Assembly: GCA_029449235.1 (NCBI GenBank)
Contig: JANATG010000002.1
Location: 1,612,001 to 1,676,000, forward strand
Source: Linnemannia schmuckeri
Taxonomy: Eukaryota; Mortierellomycota; Mortierellomycetes; Mortierellales; Mortierellaceae
DNA length: 64,000 bases
Direction of reading: 5' to 3'
Translations under genes and position numbers: made by a program
The notes under the pieces: generated by a model
Databases searched by the model: none
What the model was told of the DNA's origin: nothing
The model's input: the letters and a program-made list of their open reading frames with translations, nothing else
In this document: positions 34,605 through 45,845 of the stretch, in pieces
How the letters are laid out: every line of letters starts with the position of its first letter
How positions within the stretch are numbered: position 1 is the first letter of the stretch

Positions 34605-37600
34605 ATGAGCTACTATTCGAGTTACAATTCTAGTACAGCAGTACCCTCAGGACCATTACCCATGCTGAATACAGGAGACGCCCCGCCTGCCTCTGATTCC
34701 TCAAAAGTCATCGGACTTTCCCTCGCTATCGGAAGTGGTCAGTTCTCCCCTCCTCCTTCTTCTCTCGCGGCCTCTACCTCATCCCTTTATACTATCCATT
34801 TTTTCGTCCTCTGCTCTGCAACCATCTCACTTTTTTTTCGTTCTCTCTGCTCTACAATCATCTCACATTTTCGTTCGCTGGTTTACCATCTTCAACTAAA
34901 GTTCTTTCTTCGCCATCGTTTTGTTTTCTCAGCCCTCCAGCGGTCGAGGGCAATTGATCTCGACAGTTGTTGCTGTCGTTTTGTTGTTGGTCAAAGAACC
35001 GCCCTCGCTCATCACAGAGATACATACTCTCACAGGAAAAAAAAAAAGTTCAGCATGACCAACTTACCCCTTTTTCTTCCTTTTTACCTTGACATTCAAA
35101 ACAACAAAACAACAAACAACAAAATAGGACTATTGATCGGGTCTAGCTTTGTGTTCAAGAAGAAGGGCCTAATCAACTGTACCAAAGACGGCATGCGCGC
35201 CGGGGAGGGACATGCATACCTCAAGTCTGTTATGTGGTGGACCGGCATGCTCATGAGTAAGTTGTTTAATCCTCTCGTCCAAAAAAAAAGGGAATTTCGA
35301 TACGATGGTTTCAAAGGGATCTTCAGGTACAAAATATGATGAGTTTATTACTAACATAGAAATTATGTTTCAATTTGATCCATTGGTACTAGTGGTGGTG
35401 GGGGAGGTGTGTAATTTTGTCGCGTACGCGTTTGTGCAGCCCATCCTGGTGACGCCCCTTGGGGCTCTGAGCGTGGTCATCTGGTAAGTTTTACAAGGGA
35501 TGGACGGACGAAAAGGGGAGAAAGTGGCGTATATCATGAAAACAAAACAAAAAAAAAAACAATATGGTTATCGATTTCGCATGGCGTTTCTTATTTTTTT
35601 TGGGTTTGAATTACGTGAAGGTGCATATGGGTTGGAAAAAGGAAGAGAGATGCCTTTTTTTTGACGCTGTGCCTCCCCATACCGCAAACAAGGAGAAAAA
35701 AGCTCACACAAAGACCCCTTCTTAAAAAAATAGCGCGATTCTATCATCGATATTCCTGCGAGAGCGACTCAACCTACAGGGCAAGGTCGGGTGCGCACAA
35801 TGTATCGTTGGAGCGACCATCATTGTCTTCCACGCACCCGAGCAAGCATCCGTCAAGACGATCCAGGAATTCAAACACCTCATGATTCAGCCCGGTTTTC
35901 TCTCCTGGATGGCTCTTATTATCATCGCCTCGTTGGTGCTCATTATCAAAGCAGGACCTCGGTGGGGGAAAGAACATATGATGATCTATATTGGCGTCTG
36001 TTCTTTGATCGGATCTTTGTCTGTAGTCTCGACCCAGGGACTTGGCGCGGCGATTGTTCATAATATCTCGACAGGCGAGGCGCAGTTTGACAATTGGTTT
36101 ATATATTTTGTCATTGTGTTTATGGTTGTTACACTTCTGACTGAGATCAACTACCTCAACAAAGCTCTCAACCTCTTCAACACCGGTACGTCAGTATACT
36201 TAGTTTTCATAGCTATGAGATAGCAACTGTAAAGGCAGACTTCTAACTCTCATTTTTTTCTTTTAACGTTCTCGAAAATAGCGATGGTGACACCGACGTA
36301 CTATGTGACATTTACATCCACAACGATCATCACTTCCGCCATTCTCTACCAAGGATTCAACGCCTCCGTCACCGCAATCATCACAGTCTGCCTCGGCTTC
36401 CTGGTCATCTGTGGCGGTGTTCTCCTCCTCCAGACTTCAAAGCCCGTTGTCCCTCTACATATGCCAGGATCATCTGCCGCTAGTATCATTGGAACTATTT
36501 CGTATGACGATATCGAACCCACGGCTGCCGATATGCGTGCTTCGCCATTCAGTAGTATCCGCAGGATCACATGCGACCTTCGGCAGCCCAGTATTATTGG
36601 CACTATCGGCAGTGGAGGAGTTGGAGCGGCGGGAAATCATAGCGTATTCCAGAGCTCGCCCCTGAACCCGAGGGCCGAGAGTCTGTTACAGAGAAAGAGG
36701 GCTGCTTCAAATGCGGCCTTGAGATCTCGGCCACAGAGTATTATTAGTGGACATCATCATCTAGCGGTTCCCGGTGGAGTAGGAGCAGGATCGGTTGCAG
36801 GTGGAGCGACGGCGTTTTATCCAAGCACAACGGGCGCTTACTCAACCATGGTGATGGGCCCTAACGGCTCACAGATCCGACTCCAGCTGTGTGAGATTGT
36901 TGTGTCGGATGACAGGAACGAGACCAGTCGTTACCAAGTCTACCGGCCCGTCCCACCTCACGGCGATCTCACCACCTCGGCTCATTCTCTTAACGAAAAG
37001 GGTGGCGATCACATCCACTACCAGCAACAGCAGCAGCCTAGGCCAAGGGCAAACTCGACAGGGTTCAAACATCCCTTCCTGGCACCCCGTGGCAGTCTCC
37101 TGACCGACTCTCGATCCTCCTCTATCCGGTTTAGCGATGACCCTACCCGGTCCTCGATCGACGAAAGTATCGGTGAGAAGGATGAGCATTCCACCCCTTC
37201 GTCACCAAAATATTCGAGTCCGATCTCTGGATCCTTGTTTATGCCCCCAAAACTGGCTGTTAGTCCTCCGACACCTGATATGTCAACCAACGCTGCTACT
37301 TTCAGTCCATCACCACCTTCAGCAGGAGAAGGGTCTGATCCTAATGGCGCCTCTCAACCAGCAGTAGGAGCAGCAATAGGAGCAGGAGGAGCAACCAGAG
37401 CACCGCTCTCTGGACCCATGGCCGTCGGCGGCTCATTCTTCACCCGTCCCAAATTCCGGTCCCCCTCGACTGCATCCGGTGACATTATGGAAATGAACGA
37501 CCCAGGGCATGCTGGAAGGAGTGTTGTCGTCACTATTGAACCTGTTCAACAACAACCCTTGTTCTCTCTCTACGTTCCTCCGCCACCACCGCATCATCAC

Positions 37601-38161
37601 ACATCGAAACCAGCCTTGTCGATCGTCAATTCGGCCTCTTTTACGAGCGCGACTTCCAATGCCAGTGATGCTTCACACAACGGTCATGGGCATCAGAAAG
37701 AAGGGTCTTCGCGTCCGAGTGATGCAACCACTGCTGCAGAGGGAGCTGACTCTCATGGAGATGACGATGATAAAGAAGACGACGGCAAGGATGTAAAGTC
37801 CGCCTCGGCATTAGCGGCCACAGAGCTAGCCGCAGTCTCAAAGCCAAAACGTGTAGGATTCTTTGGAAAACTATTCTCCAAGCCATCACCAAAGTCTGCC
37901 ACAGCTCTTGATACCACTACCGCCGCCCTCGCTCCGGAATCAGGACCAGGATCAGAAGACCCTTTATCCACAACTCCCGACTCACCCACGACCTCTGCAA
38001 CACCCCTCGTTAGTTCTACTACTCCTGCTACCGCTGCAGCTTCGCCATCCTCGGCACATCCGATCGTGTTTAATCGTACCAATCACCCGACCCGGATATC
38101 GGAGGGCGAAGAAGAAGAGGAGGAAGATGAGGAGCGGGAAGTGGATGTACCCAGGAGTTGA
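34605..38161 (+). CDS. NIPA-type magnesium transporter (DUF803) with a long disordered C-terminal tail
   Basis: Five exons (34605-34737, 35128-35256, 35393-35483, 35734-36185, 36282-38161) give 894 residues. The membrane part follows the NIPA order: IGLSLAIGSGLLIGSSFVFK, then KKGL, WWTGMLMMVVGEVCNFVAYA, PLGALSVVICAILSSIFLRE, GCAQCIVGATIIVFHAP, and after residue 268 MVTPTYYVTFTSTTIITSA with ILYQGF. NIPA proteins move Mg2+ across plasma or endosomal membranes. The remaining ~560 residues are Ser/Pro/Ala-rich with a KPKRVGFFGKLFSKPSPKS patch and a final Glu/Asp run. The tail is far longer than in animal NIPA1/2. Intron junctions were chosen to keep the conserved helices in frame. The first intron (390 bp) contains open frame by chance. 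Confidence 0.9.
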
Positions 38162-38243
38162 CAACAGCCACCCTTCATCTAGCTTCGTTATTTACCACGA
38201 TAATTAAAAAAAAGTTGTCTATGTCCTTATGTCTATACGAATA

Positions 38244-38475
38244 TTACTCGTATTTGATGCACAAGGTCGTCTGGACATACTCCATCAACATCCGCGACTG
38301 TTCACAATTCAACCCAAAATGCTTCATATGCAAATCATCCTCCACCCCAACGCCTTCTCCAACCTCGGCCATACCCGTACCATCCAGTCTAACTCCTTCG
38401 TTCTCACTCGATGATCGACACCCCTAAACCCAGACTCCTTCAGCCTCATAAGAGTCCTCAGACGACCCAACCCGA
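38244..38475 (-). pseudogene. 3' fragment of an F-box-like family gene, deletion derivative
   Basis: On the minus strand these ~230 bp are nearly identical to the last ~240 bp of the intact gene ending at 53590, down to the stop-codon region. Both encode LGRLRTL and GFRGVDHRVRTKELDWM. One G is missing in a G run near 38350 (ttgggg instead of ttggggg), which shifts the frame after LEKALG. Upstream on the same strand, 38580-38625 matches the 5' flank of the intact gene (51360-51420), so start codon and about 1.8 kb of body were deleted. It lies just downstream of QOR2, as the intact gene lies downstream of QOR3. Confidence 0.88.
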
Positions 38476-38865
38476 AGGTCATGAATGGGTCAAGGAAGAG
38501 AGAGAGAAAGTGACAGTAAAAGTAAGATTGTCTTCTTTTGTGCACAATTTTAATTCTGACGAGTAGAGAAGGAAAGGGAGGAATGGATTGTGTTTGGAGG
38601 ATCTAAAGCATGCTTCAGGTGCTGGCGATTTTTTTTTCTTTAGACGGCGCAATGCAGGGAATGAAAAGAAAATTAGATATTCGAGTGTGCGGCGAGACAG
38701 CAGAAGCGAGTTCCTGATGTTGCTTTGTCCGCAACTCCACAGCAACAAAAGTACCCAGAGTCTATTATCCCTCGAAGGTCTTGCTTTTATTTCACTTGCA
38801 TTTTTTGCCGCAGTTTGCTACCATTCATCAACTTATTCATTCATCCATCCTTGTTCTCCTTCAGC

Positions 38866-39994
38866 CTAGTTGATCTTGAGCAACAACTTGCCAGTGGTCC
38901 TGCGGCCCTCCAGATCCAAATGCGCCTGCCTCGCCTCTTCAAACTCATACACCTTTGAAACCTGCACCCTCAACCCACCCTCATCTAACAACCTCAACGT
39001 CTTCTGGTACAGCCCATCAAACTCCTCAAATGTAGTCGTGTAATGCAACAAACTGACCCATGTCAGCTTCAGATTCTTCCCCGCTAACCTAGTCAGACTT
39101 TGAGGCGGAATATCGCCACTGGTTCTGCCAAAGAGGACTAATGTCCCCAGACGACGGACGATTTCGAGGCTCGATTCGAACGTTGCTTGACCGATGCTGT
39201 CATACACTACGTGGACGCCCTGACCGTTGGTTAACTCGCGGACCTTCTTTTCGAGAGATTCGTAGGATTCAGACTTGTTGGCGGAAACGACGACGACGTG
39301 GTCGACGCCGTTGGCGCGGGCCAGGGCAGCTTTTTCGTCTGAGGAGACGGTGCCGATGACGTGGGCGCCTAGACGGTGACTCAGTTGGGTGAGGAGGAGA
39401 CCCATCCCTCCGGCGGCGGCGTGGACCACGACCCAGTCATCCTTCTTGACCGCATAGGCCTGCTCCGTCAATGCCACAGCCGTCAACCTCTGCGCCAGGA
39501 ACGCCGCGCCCTATGACCAAAATGACAAAAAACATTATAGAAAATATAGTTTTAGCTCAGGACTGGAAAAAATAAATAGATTTGCAAATCCCCTAATTTC
39601 GCTGTCTTCTTTCAGTCGCTTAAGAAAAAAAAACCTACCAGCTCAAAGGAAATATGATCGGGCAACTTGCCCAACCGCCCGGTATCAACAGCCGCATACT
39701 CAGTATAGGCCCCATTTGTCATAAACGTCACCCGATCGCCCACCTTGAACCCATGCTCAACATCAGGACCCAATTTCACTATTTTACCCGACCCCTCACC
39801 TCCAGCCGTGAAGGGGACCGGGATAGGGTAGAACCCGGACCGTTGACCGACATCGCCGAAATTGATACCCGCGTATGCGACCTTGACAAGGACTTGGTTT
39901 TTCTGGGGACGGGGAGAGGGATGGTGGTGTATTTGAGAATGGAGGCGTCGCCGTACTCTTCGACGCGGATTGCGCGGATTGTTGAGTTAACCAT
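38866..39994 (-). pseudogene. Quinone oxidoreductase paralog QOR2, single-base frameshift in exon 1
   Basis: Exons 39994-39639 and 39510-38866 share the intron position and phase of QOR1. Exon 1 starts MVNSTIRAIRVEEYGDAS but after IPLPVP the frame slips. Reading on in the next frame gives NQVLVKVAYAGINFGDVGQ. The break is in a C run (G run on the plus strand at 39904-39907), consistent with loss of one base. Exon 2 is fully open: GAAFLAQRLTAVALTEQAY, HAAAGGMGLLLTQLSHRLGA, and the TTGKLLLKIN end. Corrected length would be about 333 residues. Either it is a recent pseudogene or the base is a sequencing error in a homopolymer. The N-terminal GroES domain would be lost as read. Confidence 0.82.
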
Positions 39995-40909
39995 TTTCGA
40001 TGGGGAGGTTAGAGAGTGAAGGAGAGAGGTAGTGTGTTGCTGTAAGATTTGCAAGAGCTGAGCTGGGAAAAATTGTTTTGTCAGATCTCGTTGATGGAGG
40101 ATAGTGATTGAGGGGAGACAACCATGCCTTCTATACCTCCAAAAACAACACAACGACAGCGATGAAAGAACAACAAACTTGGGGTATTCAAAACACAATC
40201 AGGAAAAGGTCGCACCATAGTCGCCTTGAAAATTGCTACGTTCAGACCTCGTAAGCTTCGATTCCCTTTTACATGGAGGAAGTGAATGCTTTATGATTGG
40301 GAGGGTGCTTTGATACATCTGTGTTGCATTTGTAAACTGTCGGGATAACCTGTACCCTTGGTAAAAGTGAAAGTGCACACTTGCCATACTGATAGTCAAA
40401 ACGCCAACGCCTTCGTTTTGGTCACTCGCTGCGCAATCAACCAACTCACAAATAACAAAAAACTCGCAATTGTCAGCAAAGGTCATGAAACTACAATTCG
40501 ATCATGAAAAAAGCACGCGTTCACCATATCTATCAACCTATGCGATGAATAATCAACGGAAATCCCAATTGCTAATCCTCTCTTGGCTTTGCCCCTTGTA
40601 GTCTAATGGCAAAAAAGTTTTCCGAGAAGCTAAAACAACCATCTTTGTTTGTTGTACTTATCGAAGGTGGAGGTCCGTTTATGAATGTTATTGCGGGATA
40701 GAGGAGCTGACATGATTGGAGCAGTCGATGGTGTGGCCTTTGCCTCGCCTGCCCTAAAATGCATATGTATCACAGGGGAGCCTTTCAGACGGCAAATTTC
40801 ATGTAGTGGAAAGTCTGCCTCTAGTCATGAATGCAAGTGTCTTTATTATTTTGGGGGGGCGTTAAAAACTTCATAAAAAAAATGTAACTAGGTTCCAAAA
40901 ATGGGCTGT
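39995..40909. other. Intergenic, no gene seen
   Basis: About 915 bp between the QOR2 5' end and the SCYL2 3' end. No domains or RNA genes are recognisable. Confidence 0.5.
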
Positions 40910-43900
40910 TTATGAGAAGGGATCAAACATGCCAAGATCAGAGTTCTTGCCCTTATGCTGCTGGTTGGTTTGTCCAAACTTGTTTGCCCCAACCGAGCTT
41001 GCGTTCATGGGCTGAAGAGGCGTCATGGGTGCCATGGGCGTCATGCCCATCCCTGTTGACGCAGGTCGTGAAGGGGTCAAGGTAGAACCAGACATACCCA
41101 TACCCATGCCCATACTCAAGCCCATACCCATTCCAGAATTGCTGTTGCTGTTGTTCGAGGACATGCCCAATCCCATGCCGTTACTGAATCCATTGCTATT
41201 GTTGGATGACTGAGACTGGAATCCTCCCATGCCACCGGCTGCCATGGATTGACTGGACGTAGGTGTAGCCGACTGGAATCCTCCAAAGGCCGATGATGAC
41301 GTGGACATATTGCCAAGAGTGTGTGAGAGAGGAGGTGTTCCTGCTGGTTTCTGTTGAGGCTGCGAGAATGGCGGCCTCGCAGAGGACGAATAGTTGGATG
41401 AGGTCGATGATCCTGTGAGAGACTTGTTGAGTGGGGGTATAGTGAACGACGATGTGGCAGCCGTTGGGGTCGACACATTGCTGCTTGTCGATGTACGCTG
41501 TCCGCCATACCCATTCTGGTTATGCTGTTGTGACTGGAAGCCCGAGTTGCTGGTAGGGGTCATAGGTCGAGATCCAAATCCGCCCATCGAGGACGAGTCG
41601 TTTGAGGTAGCGCCAAACATCATTGGCGCTGCTGGTTTCATCACTGGAGTGCTTGCCGTGTTGAATCCCAAGGGCTTTGATGGCATTGGAGGGAGCGCTG
41701 AAGCCTATGCGGAGGTAAATAAAACACATTGTCAATATACGCTTCCACAGCTCGGTTTCGTGCTCGTTCGCAATATCAAAAAAACTTAAGCTCACAAATC
41801 ATACCATGTCGCCAAGCATATCTATTGGAGAATCCTGGCCGCCATTGGTGGGAGAGAATGGGTTGTCGGATGCAATTTTGAAAGGGTTGTCGGAGGACGA
41901 TTGGCGTGTAGAACTGGGTGTGATGGTTCCAGGGGCTGCGCTCGATCCACCGCCTCCACCAACCAACTTTTCAAAGTCATTTAAAGTGGATCCGGTTCCA
42001 TTGGCAATCGCTGTTGGATCCGAGTTAGCGGCGAAGCTCTTTGTCTGATCTTCAAGCTTCTTCAACTCCTGAAGGTGTCGCAAGTGCTGTTGGTGAACCT
42101 TGGTCGAGAGTTCATTAATCGTCGACATAAATGACTCGAACTACGACAAGCAATATAGGTGTGAGTAAAAGGTTTGCTTTCCAAAGCTTAAATGTAGACA
42201 ACGATGAGCAATATCAATCACGTCTTTGTTACCTGCTCTGCCTTAAGATTGGGACCGAGAGCCAGACCCCACAGCGAAGGCAAGATGCTGTTTCCGATCA
42301 CTTCCTTGTCCACGTATTTGCCCATCTCCTGGTACACTTGTAAAGTTGCCATCTAATCATCATAGTAGATGCTTTCATTAGTAAGTATAGATAAATACTG
42401 AATCGCCTACGTATTTCATTCTACAGACGTGGTTCTTACTGTGACATTGACTTCGCGGGTCTTGATGTTGCGCAACAGTGGAATCAACTTTTCCGTGATA
42501 GTGAACTATAAAAAAAATGACCAATATTAGAGGTAGTCTTAAGGGTGCGGAGGAAGAACTAGCAGACAAAAAAGCGATAGCTTTCCGTACCTTGTCCAAG
42601 ATCTTCATGATGGTGAGGAAGCAGAGAAGGGTGTTGACTTTGACGGAGAGAGTGGTGGTTTGAGCGAAAAGAGTCTATTTCATGAAAACAAAGGACGCGT
42701 CAGGGATGTGATCGAGAAGCACGTTACAGACAAAGTAAAGTGGATCACCACGCAGACTTACAGCAATTCTAGGGAAAAGCGAGGCTTTGACGGTGGTGTA
42801 GTCCAGAGCTTCCATAATGGCTGGGACAGTCTTGAGCGCCTTTTCTTGCACAGAAGGTGGGTTCTTGGGCTCAAGAGCACAGTAGACAAGCGGCATAATG
42901 TCCTCCTTGAATACCTGTCCTCCAGCCTTCTGGTGCAAAAGCTCAATCTTCTCCAGGAGTGTCAACAAGTTTTGCATGGGCTCCCTGACCAAAAAGATGG
43001 GCTTCAACGAAGGCAAGACCCTCTCCTCAAATTCCTTGGGCGACATCTTTTGAATAATGTAAAATACGTTTGGAAGGGTATATGGTAATAGAGCATGGTC
43101 CTTGAGCTCATCCAGCAAACAGGGTAGAATCTAATTTGCACAGAAAAATTTCGTGTGAATAATACTCCCTTCTGGAATAATGACGGCAAAAAAAAAGCTA
43201 AAAACCAGACGCGTCATACCTTTCTCATAAGAACTCTCTCGGGGAACTGGGGAAGGACACGTAGCAACCCCTTCATAAATTGACCCTTGTCGTCCCGAGT
43301 CTTTTCCGCAAAGTTTTCCATGTACTTCATCGTCGAGACAAGGATGTTGTCGAAAAACTTGCTAGTCTGGAACTCCACGGCGTTCATTCTCATGCTTGGC
43401 TCCCTAGTGATAAGTCGAGTCATGGCGTCTAAGATACACATGCCACGACATAAGAACATTAGTAACCTTAATATGCGATTTGGGAACTAAAGCAAGGGTA
43501 TGCTCGATCTTGAACCGTGTAACCACTCTGGACTGTACCTGCAAGATGAGCAGGGAGCTTGTCAAACTGGTGCTGGTTGATTCTATCGATTTGTTGGCGA
43601 TAGGTGTTCATGTTGCCGCGAGATTGGATAAGAGGGTTTCCTTTGTTAAGAACCGAGTAGGCCAAGCACCCAATCCCGAACATGTCGTTGGAAGGGTCCA
43701 GCTTTTGATCAAGGATATATTCGGGGGCCTGATAGTCCAGATCCCGCTGACAGTATGAATGAAGCTCGTGATCATAGTTCCAGTATTCGGCTGGAGGAGG
43801 GGAGCTCGCATCCCGTGGAAGAAAAGTACTGAATCCAAAACTATAGACGTAATTAATCACCGTGAGGTTCCAGGAGATCGGTAGTTAGCAGCAGATCCTG

Positions 43901-45116
43901 TGCACCTGCTTTTCATGCGTTTCTTCCAATGATCGATGATTTGGTGATGGTTCTCCCTTACCCTGCAATCTTCCAGTCCCCTTTGGCGTTAACAAAAATG
44001 GCGTCAGGCACAAGGTTTCCATGAACAATTTTGGCATCGTTATGACAGAATTGCAGTCCCTTTCCAAGCTGTAACAATCCTTTTTGAACCTATCGGGCGG
44101 ATTATAAAGAAGCGTTAACGGTCGTACAATTTCGGCCATTTCATCCTTGTATGAGCTCCATCAATCTTGGCACAGGAATTAATTGAAGCAGTGTGCGTTA
44201 CCTCCAGTTCATCCAGTTCAAATTTGCGGATGTCGTCTGAGACTAACGGCAGGTTTTCGTAGTTTCCGAGAAGATTTGACAGCGATGCAAAGATCGGTTC
44301 CGTGGCAAAGGCAATTGCTGTCCTGGATTCATCTACTGGTTCCACGACTTCCAACATGCAGGGATGCCGCAACCGTGCAAGTTGGCTCGCCTACGATAGG
44401 TGTAAGACATAAACAGGTTAGAGTCATGATACAATACAACGCAGGCGACGCTTTGACGGGATGCAAACGCAGCAAGACTGAACCGGTGCGGGGTACCTCT
44501 TTCTTTAGAAATTCATATACGCGTTCCTGATCTCGTTTCGACGGCGCTTGTCTCCTCAGTGACGAAATGGATTCGACAATATTCTTTTCAAAAATCTAAT
44601 GTTTTGAAGAAAGCGAGCAGAAAAAAAACAAAACAAGTACATATGCAGAGTCAAGGATGATATAGATATGGGGGACCTGGATAAGAAGTCGAACCCATGG
44701 GTGAAAAAGAGGAGAGAAAAAGGAAAAAGGACGAAACAGAAGGAGTTGCTGCCTTCAAGCAACTACAAAGAACAGTTGCTATTCTTCCGTTAGTCGTGCT
44801 TGTCTGAAGGCTGCGAAAATGACATTGAAAGCGATCAATGGTTCAACAAAAGTAGAAAAGGAAAGATAAAAGCGACACGAGAGTGATACGAATACAGCGA
44901 CTTCCTGTCCTGTTGTCCGCTTGGTTCCTCGGTGGATTTTCCAGAGTCCTGCACTGGCGATCTGCCCGCCGACTAGAAGAAGAGGGAGAGATGAGATTGA
45001 AGGTAGGCAAAGGAGTACCTGTGTGAGTAGTTTCCTACTTATGCTCCTGAGTGCGTGGTGATTACGTGTGAGATGATGAGCGGACCTTCATAGTTTTTTG
45101 TGATGGCGTTTCCCAT
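40910..45116 (-). CDS. SCYL2: SCYL2/CVAK104-type Scy1-like pseudokinase
   Basis: Thirteen exons (45116-45086, 44972-44890, 44595-44497, 44390-44202, 44089-43962, 43840-43539, 43428-43220, 43130-42762, 42674-42591, 42505-42440, 42352-42233, 42140-41805, 41704-40910) join in frame to 936 residues, close to human SCYL2. SCYL2 binds clathrin and adaptors in endosome-Golgi traffic. The kinase-like domain starts NAITKNYEVGGQIAS and has RLRHPCMLEVVEPVDESRTA. The HRD position reads HGN (157-159) and the DFG region reads GFGFS, so catalysis is unlikely. A HEAT-like region follows (LPPYTLPNV-type helices, then MATLQVYQEMGKYVDKEVIG). The tail is Ser/Asn/Met/Gly-rich, with DNPF repeats near 41870-41910 and a C-terminal FDPFS. 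It is divergent from the AGFG-type ArfGAP gene, with 729 bp between start codons. Confidence 0.92.
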
Positions 45117-45845
45117 TGCTTGCCACAAAGAGTCCCTTTTCAGGTTGCTATAGGTGCTGGTGGTAAGTGGTTGAGTCCTGGTCCTGTTGGTTGAGTGTGG
45201 GTGAGTTGAGTGTGAGTATTACCGGTGTAGTGTAAAGTGGAAAAAGGAGAAGAAAAAAAGAGAGGCGAGAAAGAGATAAAAGTAGAAAAATAAAGTACAA
45301 GCCAAGAAGAAAGCACATTCAAAAAAACCCTATTTTCGGCACTTCACATCAATTCAGCCAAGAACAAGGCCAAATTGCAGGCAGACAGGGCAGAGCAGGT
45401 GAGTCGGCGAGAATTGGATATGGACAAGACGATGCAAAGCAATACGAATCAAACGAACCCACCAATGGAAGCCATCCAATCGCATATCCTTCGCATTGGA
45501 CAAATGCGCTGGAGAAAGGGAAAAAGTTGAGTCCATGTTTCTCACTTGAGCCTTCTTTGTTCATTGATTGATGTCTGATATCCCTCCTGCCTTCTGTGCC
45601 TGGACAGTTGATCGCACACCGCACTACTCTATCAGCCTCAACTTTCTTCTCCACGTCTTTCTTCTTTCCTTTTCTTTTTCTCGTTCTGCTCTCATCCATT
45701 CCCCTTTCTTCTTCCTTCTTCTTTTTTTCCTTTTTCCGTCCCTTTTTCCGTCCCTTCTTCCGTCCCTTCTTCTGTTCCTTCATTCCCCCCCCCCCTTCCT
45801 CCTTCTTCTATCCCACACACCCACTCACTACCACCACACCTCACC
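45117..45845. promoter_or_regulatory. Divergent promoter region of SCYL2 and the AGFG-type ArfGAP
   Basis: 729 bp lies between the two start codons, which point away from each other. The half near the ArfGAP is CT-rich and holds a ~12-bp degenerate tandem repeat (45735-45780). No gene is visible inside. Shared control is inferred from geometry only. Confidence 0.55.
45735..45780. repeat. Imperfect 12-bp tandem repeat (CCGTCCCTTCTT-like), about 4 units
   Basis: The units are CCGTCCCTTTTT, CCGTCCCTTCTT, CCGTCCCTTCTT and a degenerate CTGTTCCTTC. They lie about 65-110 bp upstream of the ArfGAP start codon. Confidence 0.85.

Noticed and set aside
34738..35127. Read-through of NIPA intron 1 as coding sequence
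   Set aside because: The conserved join IGS|GLLIGSSFVFK across GTCAGT and atag matches NIPA proteins; the intron translation does not.
39654..40019. Plus-strand open frame over QOR2 exon 1
   Set aside because: Shadow of the QOR2 coding sequence; the minus-strand reading has family motifs.
40590..40680. tRNA-like A box (TGTAGTCTAATGG)
   Set aside because: No matching B box (GGTTCGA) and no acceptor stem could be found downstream.
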